Source: Nitrospirota bacterium
GTDB lineage: Bacteria > Nitrospirota > Nitrospiria > Nitrospirales > Nitrospiraceae
DNA: 64,000 nt
Direction of reading: 5' to 3'
Assembly (NCBI GenBank): GCA_026387665.1
Contig: JAPLLG010000003.1
Location: 1 to 64,000 of the forward strand
Within the stretch, counting starts at the first letter, position 1; each line of letters begins with the position of its first letter. The notes under the pieces were generated by a model. It worked only from the letters and a program-made list of their open reading frames with translations, had not been told where the DNA came from and made no database searches. Positions 7,941 through 16,842 of the stretch are shown piece by piece. A program made the position numbers and the translations under genes.

Positions 7941-9122
7941 ATGAGCGTTAAATGGATAGCAGAGACCGCCTGTATGTTGGCGCTAGGCCTGCTCGTCGCG
8001 GCCTGCGGCGATCGAGGAACTGAGCCGACGATTCAGCAGTCAAAAGCGAGTCCGCAGGCAAGCGTTCCTCGCAGCAATATTATTCAGGCTCCGGCATCCG
8101 TGCAGGACCGGTTGCGGACCGAGAAGGCGGCAGCCCATGTGGTGCCGGAAGTGGTGACGGCTCCGGGAGAAGTGTCGCTGGACCTGAAACAGGTCGCCAA
8201 GATTACGTCCAGGCTGGAAGGGCAGGTCCAGTCCGTCCAGGTTCAGCTGGGCGATCGCGTCACGCGGGATCAGCCCCTGCTGGCCATCGAGAGTATGCGC
8301 TTGGATGAATTGGTACAGGAATATCTCGTGACTAAAGCCCAGGCTGATGTCGCAGAGAGCGGGTACAAGCGGACGAAGAAGTTGTGGGCCGATCAGATCG
8401 TGACGGAGCGACGATTGGTTGAAGAGCGAGGCCGTTCGATCGAAGCGCAGGCTCGCCATCAACATGTGCGCGAGAAACTGCTGAACATGGGCATGACGAC
8501 AGAGGAGCTCCATCAGTTGGAACATGGAAGCCATCAAGAAGGCCATCGCTACACCCTCAAGTCGCCGATCGCCGGCACAGTGGTCGCACAGAATGTGGTG
8601 CTGGGGCAGGGAGTCACGCCGGGCAATGAACTATTCGAGATCGTCGATACGAGCCGCGTCTGGGTCTTTGCCAACCTGCCAATCGAACAGGCCCGCAAGT
8701 TCAAAGAGGGAGATGTGGGGACCATCCTGTCCAGGGGCGGGGAGCCGGTGACGGCTCCGCTCACCTATCTTGCGCCGGTTGCGGACGAGACCACCCGTAC
8801 GATCCGTGTCCGCTTCGAAGTCGCGAACCGGCAACAGCATCTGAAACCCCGCGAATATGTGGAGGTGCAGCTGGCCATCGCGAGCGCGCCGGTCTTGGCC
8901 GTTCCTGTGTCGGCCCTGACGATGGTGGAGAATGTGCGCGCCGTCTTCGTGCAGCGCGAAACTGGCTATGCCTTCGTGCCGGTCGAAGTCGGCCGCGAAG
9001 GAGGGGGCTGGGCTGAAGTGAAGAAAGGGCTGACGGGAGGCGAGCTGGTCGTGGTGGATGGGGTCTTCGATCTGAAGAACGTGTTATTGAAAGAACATAT
9101 CGGGTCCGGAGAGGGAGGGTAA
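7941..9122 (+). CDS. czcB: RND efflux periplasmic adaptor, lipoprotein (CzcB-like)
   Basis: A 393-residue membrane-fusion protein linking the inner-membrane pump to the outer-membrane channel. The ATG at 7941 has an AGAAGGAG site; a GTG at 7917 overlapping the upstream stop is less likely. The signal peptide ends in a lipobox VAAC with Cys22. The order is a barrel-sandwich first half (VTSRLEGQVQSVQVQLGD), an alpha-hairpin (ESMRLDELVQEYLVTKAQAD to about HQHVREKLLNMG), a second lipoyl half (YTLKSPIAGTVVAQNVVLGQ), then beta-barrel and membrane-proximal domains. The gene ends one base before the pump start, so the two are tightly coupled in translation. I see no extra metal-binding domain such as a CusF-like or His-rich extension. 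Confidence 0.88.
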   Translation: MSVKWIAETACMLALGLLVAACGDRGTEPTIQQSKASPQASVPRSNIIQAPASVQDRLRTEKAAAHVVPEVVTAPGEVSLDLKQVAKITSRLEGQVQSVQVQLGDRVTRDQPLLAIESMRLDELVQEYLVTKAQADVAESGYKRTKKLWADQIVTERRLVEERGRSIEAQARHQHVREKLLNMGMTTEELHQLEHGSHQEGHRYTLKSPIAGTVVAQNVVLGQGVTPGNELFEIVDTSRVWVFANLPIEQARKFKEGDVGTILSRGGEPVTAPLTYLAPVADETTRTIRVRFEVANRQQHLKPREYVEVQLAIASAPVLAVPVSALTMVENVRAVFVQRETGYAFVPVEVGREGGGWAEVKKGLTGGELVVVDGVFDLKNVLLKEHIGSGEGG

Positions 9123-9123
9123 G

Positions 9124-12100
9124 ATGGAACGGCTCTTCACGCTCTCGCTGCGCTATCGGTTCTTCACCCTGGTGGCGATGGGTCTCGTCATCGTCATCGG
9201 CCTCTGGTCCTTCATGCACCTCACTATCGATGCCATGCCGGATCTGACGCCGGTGCAGGTCCAGATCCTGACCCGTTCCCCAGCGCTTGGTCCGGTTGAA
9301 GTGGAACAGTTCATCACCTTTCCCATCGAAGCGTCGCTGAGCGGACTGCCTGCTTTGCGTGAGCTCCGTTCCGTGTCGCGCTACGGCCTCTCGGTGGTGA
9401 CGGCGATTTTCGACGATCGGACGGACGTTTACCGGGCGAGACAGTTGGTCTCGGAGCGGCTGACCCGCGCGATGGAACGGATCCCTGCCGAGTATGGCCG
9501 CCCGATCATCGGACCTCTGACGACCGGATTGGGCGAGGTCTATCAGTTCACGTTGAAAGGCAAGGGCTACAGTCCCATGGCGCTCAGGACGCTCCTCGAA
9601 TGGGAGATCGGGATGAGGCTGCGGGCTGTGCCTGGCGTGGTGGAAGTGAATATTTGGGGAGGAGAACCCCAACAGTTTCAAGTCGTGCTGGACCCGGCAA
9701 AGCTTCAGTCCTTCAACCTGTCGCTGCGGCAGGTGTTCGAGGCGCTCGAACGGAACAATGCCATCGCGGGTGGCGGCTATATCGAACGTCAGAGGGAGCA
9801 GTTGCTCATTCGCGGCGAAGCCTTGGCGACACAGGTCTCGGACCTTGCGAGGATCGTGGTGGCGCATGGGCCTGGGGGAGTCCCGATCTACATTGCAGAC
9901 CTCGCCGAGGTGAAGGAAGCCTCGGCGCTCCGCATCGGCGCTGCGACGGTGATGGGCGAGGGAGAAACCGTCATCGGGATGGTGCAGATGCTGGCGGGCG
10001 AGAATGCGCAGCAGGTTGTCGAGCTGGTGAAGACCAGAGTGAAGGAGATTGAAGCGACTCTGCCTCCCGGCGTGACCGTTGAACCCTACTATGACCGAAC
10101 CCTGTTGGTCTCGAAGGTGATCCAGACGGTCCGGAATAATCTGTTCGAGGGAGGACTCCTTGTCATTGCCGTGCTGTTTCTTTTTCTCGGCGATCTTCGC
10201 GCCGGCGTGATCGTGGCCTCCGCTATCCCCCTGTCGATGTTGATCGCATTCAGCGGGATGATGCAGGCGGGGCTCTCCGGCAATTTGATGAGCCTCGGCG
10301 CCATCGACTTCGGTTTGCTCGTGGATGGTTCGGTCGTGATGGTGGACAATATCCTCCGGCGATTGGCGAAGAAGGGCGTGATGAGCCAGGAGGAACGGTT
10401 GAACGAGATTTTAGCGGCAGGCCGCGAGGTCCTACGCCCCATGGCCCTCGCCGTGGGCATCATTATTCTTGTCTATGTGCCGATCCTGACTCTGACCGGC
10501 ATCGAGGGAAAGATGTTCCGTCCCATGGCCTTGACCGTCATCCTGGCCCTGGCAGGTTCGCTGCTCCTCGCTGTGACTGTCACTCCGCTGCTCGCCTTTT
10601 GGTTTGTGCGGGCGAGGCCTGGACAGGAGTCTACGCCTCTGATCGGCAAGCTCTGCCGGGTCTACGAGCCCTGTCTCAGGTGGGCGATGGCTCGCCCGGC
10701 TCTGGTGGTGACGCCGACGGTCGGTCTGTTTGTCGTGAGCCTCGGATTGAGCGCCTGGCTCGGCATCGAGTTCGTGCCTCGCCTCGACGAAGGGGATATG
10801 GCGATTCAACTCTGGCGATTGCCCAGCGCGTCTCTGAGCGAATCGGTCAAGGGAGCGTTAGACGTTGAGCGGGCGCTGCGCAAATTTCCCGAGGTCGTGA
10901 ATGTCGTGACCAGAACAGGAAGTCCTGAGGTGGCGACCGACGTGATGGGCGTGGAGTTGTCGGACGTCTTCGTGATTCTCAAACCGCAGCAGGAATGGAC
11001 GACGGCTGGGACGCGCGAAGACCTGATCGCTAAGATGAAGCCGGCCATTCTGGATGCGGTGCCTGGCGTCGGTCTCGGATTTACGCAACCGATCGAGATG
11101 CGTTTCAACGAGTTGATTGCCGGGACTCGCTCCGATCTTGCGGTCAAGATTTTCGGTCCGGATCTGGAGGTCCTCAAGCAACAGGCTGAGGCAGTGGCCC
11201 GCGTGCTGGAAACCGTGCGGGGCGCAGCGGACGTCAAGGTCGAGCAGGTGGCGGGGCTGCCTCTTTTGCGAGTGATTGTGGACCGGGAACAGATCGCCCG
11301 GTATGGACTCACGGCAGACGAAGTGCTGACCCTCGTGCAGACCACCCGTGTGGGCCATGTTGTCGGCACAGTGGTTCAGGGCCCCAGGCGGTTCGATCTT
11401 GTCGTGCGGTTAGCCGATAGCGCCTCGGCCGATCCTGCCTCGTTGGGCAATCTGCTCCTCCCCACCGCTCATGGTGAGCTTGTGCCGCTGTCCCGCGTGG
11501 CAACTATTCGAGTCGATACGGGACCGGCTCAGATCAGCAGGGAACATGTGCAGCGACGGATCGTGGTGGAGAACAACATCCGTGGAAGGGACTTGGGTAG
11601 CTTCGTGGCCGAGGCTCAGAAAGCCGTGGTACGGGAGATCTCTCTCCCGACCGGGTACGAACTGACGTGGGGAGGACAGTTTCAGCATCTTCAGGAGGCG
11701 ACCAGCCGGTTGGCCTTGGTCGTGCCGGTCACGCTCCTCCTGATTCTGGGGGTCCTGTCGGTCATCTTCGGAGCCATGCGTCCGGCTCTGCTGATTTTCC
11801 TCAACGTCCCCTTGGCCCTCTCCGGAGGCATCGTGGCCCTATGGCTGCGGGGTTTGCCTCTCAGTATTTCAGCGGTCATCGGATTTATTGCCCTGTTTGG
11901 CATTGCCGTGCTCAATGGGGTGGTGCTGGTCAGTCACATTAGGCAGCTTGAAGCAGAAGGGCTTCCGACCGATCAGGCTGTCATGCAGGGGTCTATGGAT
12001 CGGCTCCGGCCTGTGTTGATGACGGCGCTGGTCGCCAGCCTTGGCTTTCTCCCCATGGCGGTGGCCACCAGTATGGGAGCAGAGGTTCAGCGGCCCCTCG

Positions 12101-12213
12101 CCACAGTCGTGATCGGAGGCCTCTTCACCTCGACGATCTTGACCTTGCTGGTCATCCCGGCTCTCTACGGTCGGATCACTCGCAATGGGTCAGGTGTGAT
12201 GTCAGACGAGTAG
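9124..12213 (+). CDS. czcA: Heavy-metal RND efflux pump, CzcA/CusA type
   Basis: A 1029-residue inner-membrane, proton-driven pump with the RND topology: TM1 near residues 12-32, a large periplasmic loop, TM2-6 (residues about 335-480), a second loop, and TM7-12 ending at 1020. The HME-RND motif is clear at residues 395-409 (DFGLLVDGSVVMVDN). In CzcA the matching acidic residues are Asp402, Asp408 and Glu415; here the third is Asp, a conservative change in the proton path. The start is two bases after the adaptor's stop. Its last 12 bases overlap the convergent radical-SAM gene. The exact metal cannot be read from the sequence; I did not find the methionine pattern that would argue firmly for Cu/Ag. 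Confidence 0.9.
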   Translation: MERLFTLSLRYRFFTLVAMGLVIVIGLWSFMHLTIDAMPDLTPVQVQILTRSPALGPVEVEQFITFPIEASLSGLPALRELRSVSRYGLSVVTAIFDDRTDVYRARQLVSERLTRAMERIPAEYGRPIIGPLTTGLGEVYQFTLKGKGYSPMALRTLLEWEIGMRLRAVPGVVEVNIWGGEPQQFQVVLDPAKLQSFNLSLRQVFEALERNNAIAGGGYIERQREQLLIRGEALATQVSDLARIVVAHGPGGVPIYIADLAEVKEASALRIGAATVMGEGETVIGMVQMLAGENAQQVVELVKTRVKEIEATLPPGVTVEPYYDRTLLVSKVIQTVRNNLFEGGLLVIAVLFLFLGDLRAGVIVASAIPLSMLIAFSGMMQAGLSGNLMSLGAIDFGLLVDGSVVMVDNILRRLAKKGVMSQEERLNEILAAGREVLRPMALAVGIIILVYVPILTLTGIEGKMFRPMALTVILALAGSLLLAVTVTPLLAFWFVRARPGQESTPLIGKLCRVYEPCLRWAMARPALVVTPTVGLFVVSLGLSAWLGIEFVPRLDEGDMAIQLWRLPSASLSESVKGALDVERALRKFPEVVNVVTRTGSPEVATDVMGVELSDVFVILKPQQEWTTAGTREDLIAKMKPAILDAVPGVGLGFTQPIEMRFNELIAGTRSDLAVKIFGPDLEVLKQQAEAVARVLETVRGAADVKVEQVAGLPLLRVIVDREQIARYGLTADEVLTLVQTTRVGHVVGTVVQGPRRFDLVVRLADSASADPASLGNLLLPTAHGELVPLSRVATIRVDTGPAQISREHVQRRIVVENNIRGRDLGSFVAEAQKAVVREISLPTGYELTWGGQFQHLQEATSRLALVVPVTLLLILGVLSVIFGAMRPALLIFLNVPLALSGGIVALWLRGLPLSISAVIGFIALFGIAVLNGVVLVSHIRQLEAEGLPTDQAVMQGSMDRLRPVLMTALVASLGFLPMAVATSMGAEVQRPLATVVIGGLFTSTILTLLVIPALYGRITRNGSGVMSDE

Positions 12214-14388
12214 TAGGCCAGCGGTCCGGACTTTTTCCCAGGAGGCTGTGCCGAGGAAGGCTTCAAACTCTTTTGCTGTCCCTGGAAATGTCGCTCTCTC
12301 TTCCTTGAGCAATGGGTAGGGGCGAGAGGGGTTGTTGTGAGGGGTGGAGCGCCGAATCAGATCCTCAAGCCACTGGGCCTGTTGGGTGGAGAGGGTGAGG
12401 GCCTGATCGCTGGTCCGGCCCGGCAAAATGATCCTCGTTTTTCTTCCAATCGGTTCACAGACCGGTTGGCCTCCTAGCCAGACGAATCGTCGTTCTGCCT
12501 GCGGGTTGTCTTCGATGATTCTGCTCTTGAGGAGCTTTTGTATCCAGGTGGGGGAGACTCGTGGCTTTGGCACGGAATGGTCGAACCATTGGCGCAGGTC
12601 GAGGGTGAGACCGCGTCCTTCCAGATAATTGAGCATCGACCGTCGGAGCCCCTCTCCGAGCCATTCCGGCGTCTTACTCCGTCGATCCTCATGTTGGAGA
12701 TCGTTCTCCGCAAAACCCTGAAACTCCGGTCCGAGAATACGCAGACCATGGGCGGCAGGCTGGAGGCCGATCGGGCTATGGGCCGTGGCGGTAAAGCGAT
12801 GCCAAAAAGCGGACTGAATGAGGCCCGCTTTCACCAACTGCCTCACTCGCTCCAACGAGTCCACCGTTTCCTGAACCGTCTCAGAGGGGCAGCCGTACAT
12901 GAGGTAGGCATGGATGAGTATGCCCGCCTCTTTGAACGAGGTTGCGACTAGCGCGGTCTGATCGACGGTAATGCCTTTTTTGATTTTCTCCAGCAGACGG
13001 TCTGAGGCTGCTTCGAGTCCTGCCGTCACGGCGATGCAGCCTGAGGCGGCCAGGAGACGGCAGAGGTCTGGCGAGAAGGCTTCTTCAAAGCGAATATTGC
13101 CCCACCATGAAATTGTGATGCCCCGTTCCAGCAGCGCCAAGGCCAACGATTTTAAGGCAGCGGGAGGGGCAGCCTCGTCGACGAAGTGGAATCCCCGGCA
13201 GCCTGTCTCGGCAATCAGTTGTTCGATCTGCTGGATGAGCCGGTCGGTCGGCGTCATTTCGTAGCGGCTGATGTAAGTGAGCCCGACGTCACAAAACGTA
13301 CATTGCTTCCAGTAACAGCCATGGGCGACCGTGAGTTTGTTCCAATGACCTTCCGACCAGAGACGATGCATCGGGTTCGTGCTGTCCAGGATCGTGAGGT
13401 ATCGACTCAAGTCCAGGCCACGATAGGTTGGACAGCCGACCTCACCCATGCTGAATTCCGGATCAGATGTCTTATTCGCAAAAATCACGCGATCCTTCTC
13501 CCGATAGAAGGTCCGGCAGAGTTGCTGTCGTGACCTGGCGCCTGCCAGATGTTCGATCAACGACAGCAGCGGCCGTTCCCCGTCGTCGAGCGTGACGTAA
13601 TCGACATAGTCGAACACGCGGGGATCTGACAAACGACGTAGCTCCGTGTTGGCATAGCCTCCGCCCAGGGCAATGGCGAGATTCGGCCTCCGGCTCTTGA
13701 TCGAGTGGGCGATGCGAAAGGCCCCATAGAGGTTTCCGGGAAAGGGGACTGTGAGGGCGATGAGGGTTGGATTGAAACGGTCGAGATGTTGCCATAAGGA
13801 TTCGAGCATGAATCGATCCGTCAGAGTCGGAGGGATGGCGATCGCGTCGATGACGGTCTCGAACGATGAGGCGGCTCTGGCGATATGTTCGGCGTAGCGG
13901 CTCAGGGCAAAATGCGGAGAGACAGTCGCCTGGATCAGATCGGAAAGGTCTTCGAGGTAGAGGGTGGCATATCGTTTGGCGCGATCCTGCTCCGGCAAAG
14001 CTCGCAAAGACGACGTTCGTCCTCGATGGCCGGCGAATCGAGGGCCTTGGGGCAGAAAACCTGGACGGGCCAGGAGTAAGGCCAGAGAAGGATTGCGTCC
14101 CTGGAGGAATTCGATGACCGGTTCGATCGTGTTCAGATAGGCAGGCTCGATCGCGAGCATCTGTCTGGCTTCACCTGGCAGCTCATCCTCACGCTGGCGT
14201 ACCTGATCAAATACCGATTGGAGTCCCGATCGACTGAAGATCCGGAGCACCATGTCGATGCCGAGGTCTGCCTGATCGGCGTCAATCCCGCGGCTGCGGA
14301 GAAACCCCGTGAGATAGGCCGTGGCCGGGTAGGGCGTATTCAGCTGAGTGAGCGGAGGAATGAGCAGGAGAACGTGTGGGCCAGCCAT
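12202..14388 (-). CDS. B12-binding-domain radical SAM protein, unusual cluster motif
   Basis: A 728-residue protein. The N-terminus (HVLLLIPPLTQLNTPYPATA, then FLRSRGIDADQADLGID) and the LALGGGYANTELR region resemble the cobalamin-binding domain of class B radical SAM enzymes. The radical SAM domain starts near residue 350 with GCYWKQCTFCD. Its three cysteines are spaced CX4CX2C instead of the standard CX3CX2C; the DNA reads TGT TAC TGG AAG CAA TGT, so this is not an ORF artefact. Later segments (FVDEAAPPAALK; CIAVTAGLEAASDRLLEKIKKG) fit the Elp3-like barrel. Such proteins often methylate or rearrange unactivated carbons, but the substrate is unknown. The gene is convergent with the czcA-like gene. 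A role in lipid or peptide modification is possible but unsupported here. Confidence 0.8.
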   Translation of the reverse strand: MAGPHVLLLIPPLTQLNTPYPATAYLTGFLRSRGIDADQADLGIDMVLRIFSRSGLQSVFDQVRQREDELPGEARQMLAIEPAYLNTIEPVIEFLQGRNPSLALLLARPGFLPQGPRFAGHRGRTSSLRALPEQDRAKRYATLYLEDLSDLIQATVSPHFALSRYAEHIARAASSFETVIDAIAIPPTLTDRFMLESLWQHLDRFNPTLIALTVPFPGNLYGAFRIAHSIKSRRPNLAIALGGGYANTELRRLSDPRVFDYVDYVTLDDGERPLLSLIEHLAGARSRQQLCRTFYREKDRVIFANKTSDPEFSMGEVGCPTYRGLDLSRYLTILDSTNPMHRLWSEGHWNKLTVAHGCYWKQCTFCDVGLTYISRYEMTPTDRLIQQIEQLIAETGCRGFHFVDEAAPPAALKSLALALLERGITISWWGNIRFEEAFSPDLCRLLAASGCIAVTAGLEAASDRLLEKIKKGITVDQTALVATSFKEAGILIHAYLMYGCPSETVQETVDSLERVRQLVKAGLIQSAFWHRFTATAHSPIGLQPAAHGLRILGPEFQGFAENDLQHEDRRSKTPEWLGEGLRRSMLNYLEGRGLTLDLRQWFDHSVPKPRVSPTWIQKLLKSRIIEDNPQAERRFVWLGGQPVCEPIGRKTRIILPGRTSDQALTLSTQQAQWLEDLIRRSTPHNNPSRPYPLLKEERATFPGTAKEFEAFLGTASWEKVRTAGLLLV

Positions 14389-14463
14389 GGGCTCGACATA
14401 CCATACTGCCTGAGGGAATGCTACGAGACATTCCCTCGCTGGCTGGCCCTCGCGTTGAAGGGG

Positions 14464-14817
14464 TTATCGCTTCATGTCCAGAATCGTCCCCAGCATGTCG
14501 TCTGCCGTCCTCAGGGTACTGATATTCGCCTCGAATCCACGCTGGGCGATGATCTGGGTGACGGCTTCGTCTGCGAGATTGACGTTCGACAATTCCACCT
14601 GGGTGGGACCATGACCGCGGTCGCTCAGGACGGTCGGGCCGGCGGAGTCGTCTTTCCGAACGACGGGACGCACCCCCCCGTTGCTTCCCTCGACAAGATC
14701 CGTCTGCGATTTTTTGAATCCGTCGGTGTTGACGTTGGCCACATTATGAGCCGAGACCTCGATTTGTTTCGCATAGGCCGCGACTCCGGACAGGGCAGAA
14801 TGCATGGCGGATATCAT
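14464..14817 (-). CDS. Flagellar basal-body rod-like protein, orphan
   Basis: A 117-residue protein with both halves of the FlgB/FlgC family. The N-terminus (MISAMHSALSGVAAYAKQIEVSAHNVANVNTDGFKK) carries the rod ANxNTxG motif, and the C-terminal helix (VNLADEAVTQIIAQRGFEAN then TADDMLGTILDMKR) is the Flg_bbr_C domain. It is shorter than FlgC (about 140-150 residues) and lies alone, with no other flagellar gene in the window. The ATG at 14817 is fixed by a GGAGGT site. It lies about 110 bp downstream of a c-di-GMP-I riboswitch on the same strand, so its expression probably responds to c-di-GMP. It may be a true rod component from a scattered flagellar regulon, or a rod-like protein used elsewhere. 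Confidence 0.8.
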   Translation of the reverse strand: MISAMHSALSGVAAYAKQIEVSAHNVANVNTDGFKKSQTDLVEGSNGGVRPVVRKDDSAGPTVLSDRGHGPTQVELSNVNLADEAVTQIIAQRGFEANISTLRTADDMLGTILDMKR

Positions 14818-14886
14818 ACTGGCACCTCCATGATGAGTCTGAGTAGAACATCAGGTGGCCGCGGGAGAGGAAAGAAGTGAGGGGGT

Positions 14887-14928
14887 TAGCCGTACAGTTG
14901 CGCAGTGCAACCGGTCATGTGGCGGCTA
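14887..14928 (-). promoter_or_regulatory. Hairpin between the c-di-GMP riboswitch and the rod-like gene
   Basis: Nested inverted repeats: TAGCCG (14887-14892) pairs with CGGCTA (14923-14928), and GTTGC (14897-14901) with GCAAC (14907-14911). No T-run follows in the direction of transcription, so it is not a classical terminator. It may be part of the riboswitch expression platform. Confidence 0.4.
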
Positions 14929-14929
14929 G

Positions 14930-15015
14930 GCTGACCCTGGAACAACTTCGTTCCTGCTTAGGTCCCTTGGCTTTGCGTCCCACCCTCTCGGATGGTTTGC
15001 CCTTTTCACCTGGCG
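14930..15015 (-). promoter_or_regulatory. Cyclic di-GMP-I (GEMM) riboswitch aptamer
   Basis: On the minus strand the GEMM-I core reads GAAAAGGGCAAACC, then the P2 hairpin CCATCC-GAGA-GGGTGG closed by a GNRA tetraloop, then GGGACGCAAAGCC, then AAGGGACCTAAG with the tetraloop-receptor CCTAA, and a P3-side hairpin GGAAC/GTTCC. The conserved core maps to 14959-15003; the outer limits are approximate. All hallmark bases are present in order. The only gene downstream on this strand within reach is the flagellar-rod-like gene starting at 14817. In this family, c-di-GMP binding alters transcription termination or translation; which direction applies here cannot be read with confidence. Confidence 0.9.
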
Positions 15016-15153
15016 AGTGCTTCCGATAGATCGTGAAGCGCCCGTCTTTTTGCTAGTCCGAGTATAGCACCGATTGGGGTTCAGCACTCGCGGTGAACGG
15101 CATGCAATGGTCACCAATGAGATGCAACCAGCACTTGCAAGAGAAGAATTTGC

Positions 15154-16308
15154 CTAGTCGCTAGGGAGGGTCTGTTGCGCGAGATCGTCGTCGAGGGTTG
15201 CCCAGGTGATGCTCTTGGCGACGGTGGCGAAGAGGCGGTGCAGCCAGGGGTGCCGGTGCTGGCAGTAGTTATTGAGAGGAACGAGGCGATGTTCGAGGTC
15301 GAGCTTTGCGCGATAGCCGGTTTGGCCGCTTTGAAAGTCGGTTGCGCCGACAGAGGAGGCCCAGATGACCGCTTGCTCCCAAAGGCGAAAGTAGAGGAAC
15401 CAGGGACCGCTCAATTCATAATCCAGACCGATGAATTTATTGATCACGCGGGGTCCGATGCGAAAACAGAGCATGAAGGCCACGAGCTTCCCTGTCTGTT
15501 GGTTCCGCAGCAGGACAAAGTAGGACGTGTCTTCCGCTGCGATGAGTTCGAAAAACTTTGGCGTCAGGTGTTCGAACTTCGTCTTGCCCTTTTCATAGGT
15601 CTGCAAGAAAAGCGGGAAGATTTCTTCGAGGAGCGCAGGGCTGGGATGCTGAAGTATCGTCGCGTGAAGTTCGCCGAGCTCTTTGCTGCGCCGGAGCTTC
15701 TTGCGAAGGTTGTGGCGGTGGGAGGAGGTGAGGGCCTGCAGATAGGCTTCGAAGCCGCCTGCAGGCAAGGGAAGGCGAGTGCCGGGATAGCTGACCAGTT
15801 TGAAGAGGCCCCGGCTGGCGCATAAGGGATCCAGCGCGGCGGACATCGTGTCCGGGAAATCCTTCCAGACGATCATCGGCGCGCCAGCCTGGCGAGCTCG
15901 GACCGTGAGTGCGTCATGGAGGATCGGCGCCACGTCAGCCAGCTCTGCTCCAGGGAGCAAGCCGATCGTGCCTTCATCGCTGCAGGGGGAGCCGACGAAG
16001 AGGGTCCGTTGATAGCGCAGGCGAGGGATCACCGCTCCGGCGATACGGAGGATCTTGGCAATCGCGGGAGGCGCGACAAGATCGATCGGGACATCCATCA
16101 GGAAGGCGGGGGCGATGCCGACCGGCAGGGCGCCTCGCTCAAGAATGGCGTAGGCGAAGGTGAATTGCGATTCCAGGCCGCTCCGCTCGAGCGCCCGATA
16201 CCACCAGAGTCCCTCAAGGGGCGGGGGGAAACAGCGGTCCCAGAGATCAGAGGGGATCTCCTCTACCGAGGAAACCCAGCGTATGGTTACGGACTCAGTC
16301 GGCTGCAT
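15154..16308 (-). CDS. GNAT/FemAB-like acyl- or aminoacyl-transferase family protein
   Basis: A 384-residue soluble protein resembling the FemAB/GNAT proteins annotated as peptidoglycan biosynthesis/recognition or DUF482-like. The features are an N-terminal WDRCFPPPLEGLWWYRALE segment, a central basic helix (SSHRHNLRKKLRRSKELGEL) typical of the acyl-CoA or tRNA-binding core of these duplicated GNAT folds, and a second GNAT half (YFVLLRNQQTGKLVAFMLCF; GLDYELSGPWFLYFRLWEQA; TDFQSGQTGYRAKLDLEHRL). No signal peptide is visible. It starts 10 bp after the msrB stop codon on the same strand, so the two are co-transcribed. The donor and acceptor are unknown; some relatives modify lipids or exopolysaccharide. 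Confidence 0.65.
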   Translation of the reverse strand: MQPTESVTIRWVSSVEEIPSDLWDRCFPPPLEGLWWYRALERSGLESQFTFAYAILERGALPVGIAPAFLMDVPIDLVAPPAIAKILRIAGAVIPRLRYQRTLFVGSPCSDEGTIGLLPGAELADVAPILHDALTVRARQAGAPMIVWKDFPDTMSAALDPLCASRGLFKLVSYPGTRLPLPAGGFEAYLQALTSSHRHNLRKKLRRSKELGELHATILQHPSPALLEEIFPLFLQTYEKGKTKFEHLTPKFFELIAAEDTSYFVLLRNQQTGKLVAFMLCFRIGPRVINKFIGLDYELSGPWFLYFRLWEQAVIWASSVGATDFQSGQTGYRAKLDLEHRLVPLNNYCQHRHPWLHRLFATVAKSITWATLDDDLAQQTLPSD

Positions 16309-16318
16309 CAGCTCTGTC

Positions 16319-16744
16319 TCATTGCTGCCCTGGGATAAACTTCAACGCCACCCCGTTGATGCAGTAGCGCAGCCCCGTCGGCTTGGGTCCGTCCTTGAAG
16401 AGGTGCCCTTGATGTCCTTCGCAGCGGGCGCAGTGGACTTCGGTCCTTGGGAGAATCAATTTGTAATCGGTCGTGGTCTCGATGGCTTCCGGCGCGATCG
16501 GTTGCCAGAAGCTGGGCCAGCCAGTGCCGCTGTCGAACTTATGCTCGGATGAAAACAGCGGCAGATCGCATCCGGCGCAGAAATAGATGCCGGCTGTCTT
16601 GTTGTCGTGAAAGTTGTTGCTGAAGGGCCGCTCGGTGTTTTCATGCCTTAGGACCCGGTAGGCCTCCGGCGCGAGGAGCTTCTTCCAGTCTTCGTCGGTC
16701 TTCACCACTTTGGCAATTGGACCGATGTCAATTTTTTGTGGCAT
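16319..16744 (-). CDS. msrB: Peptide-methionine (R)-S-oxide reductase MsrB
   Basis: A 141-residue repair enzyme that reduces methionine-R-sulfoxide in proteins. The zinc-binding pairs are Cys56/Cys59 (CAGC) and Cys105/Cys108 (CARC); the catalytic Cys128 lies in RYCINGVALKF. Substrate-pocket residues are in GTGWPSFW and HCARCEGHQGHLF. The ATG at 16744 has an AAGGGAG site; the ten-residue extension upstream lacks one. It has no signal peptide and is therefore cytoplasmic. I see no second recycling cysteine near the N-terminus, so it may use thioredoxin directly or a one-Cys mechanism. The acyltransferase-like gene follows in the same operon. Confidence 0.93.
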   Translation of the reverse strand: MPQKIDIGPIAKVVKTDEDWKKLLAPEAYRVLRHENTERPFSNNFHDNKTAGIYFCAGCDLPLFSSEHKFDSGTGWPSFWQPIAPEAIETTTDYKLILPRTEVHCARCEGHQGHLFKDGPKPTGLRYCINGVALKFIPGQQ

Positions 16745-16842
16745 GGGGATTCTCCCTTTCTCGTAGGCCTGCATGGCAAATCAGTCGAATCGCGCGGGCA
16801 ATCCTTACATAAGGCGTTACGGAAGGGCAAGATGAGGATGCG

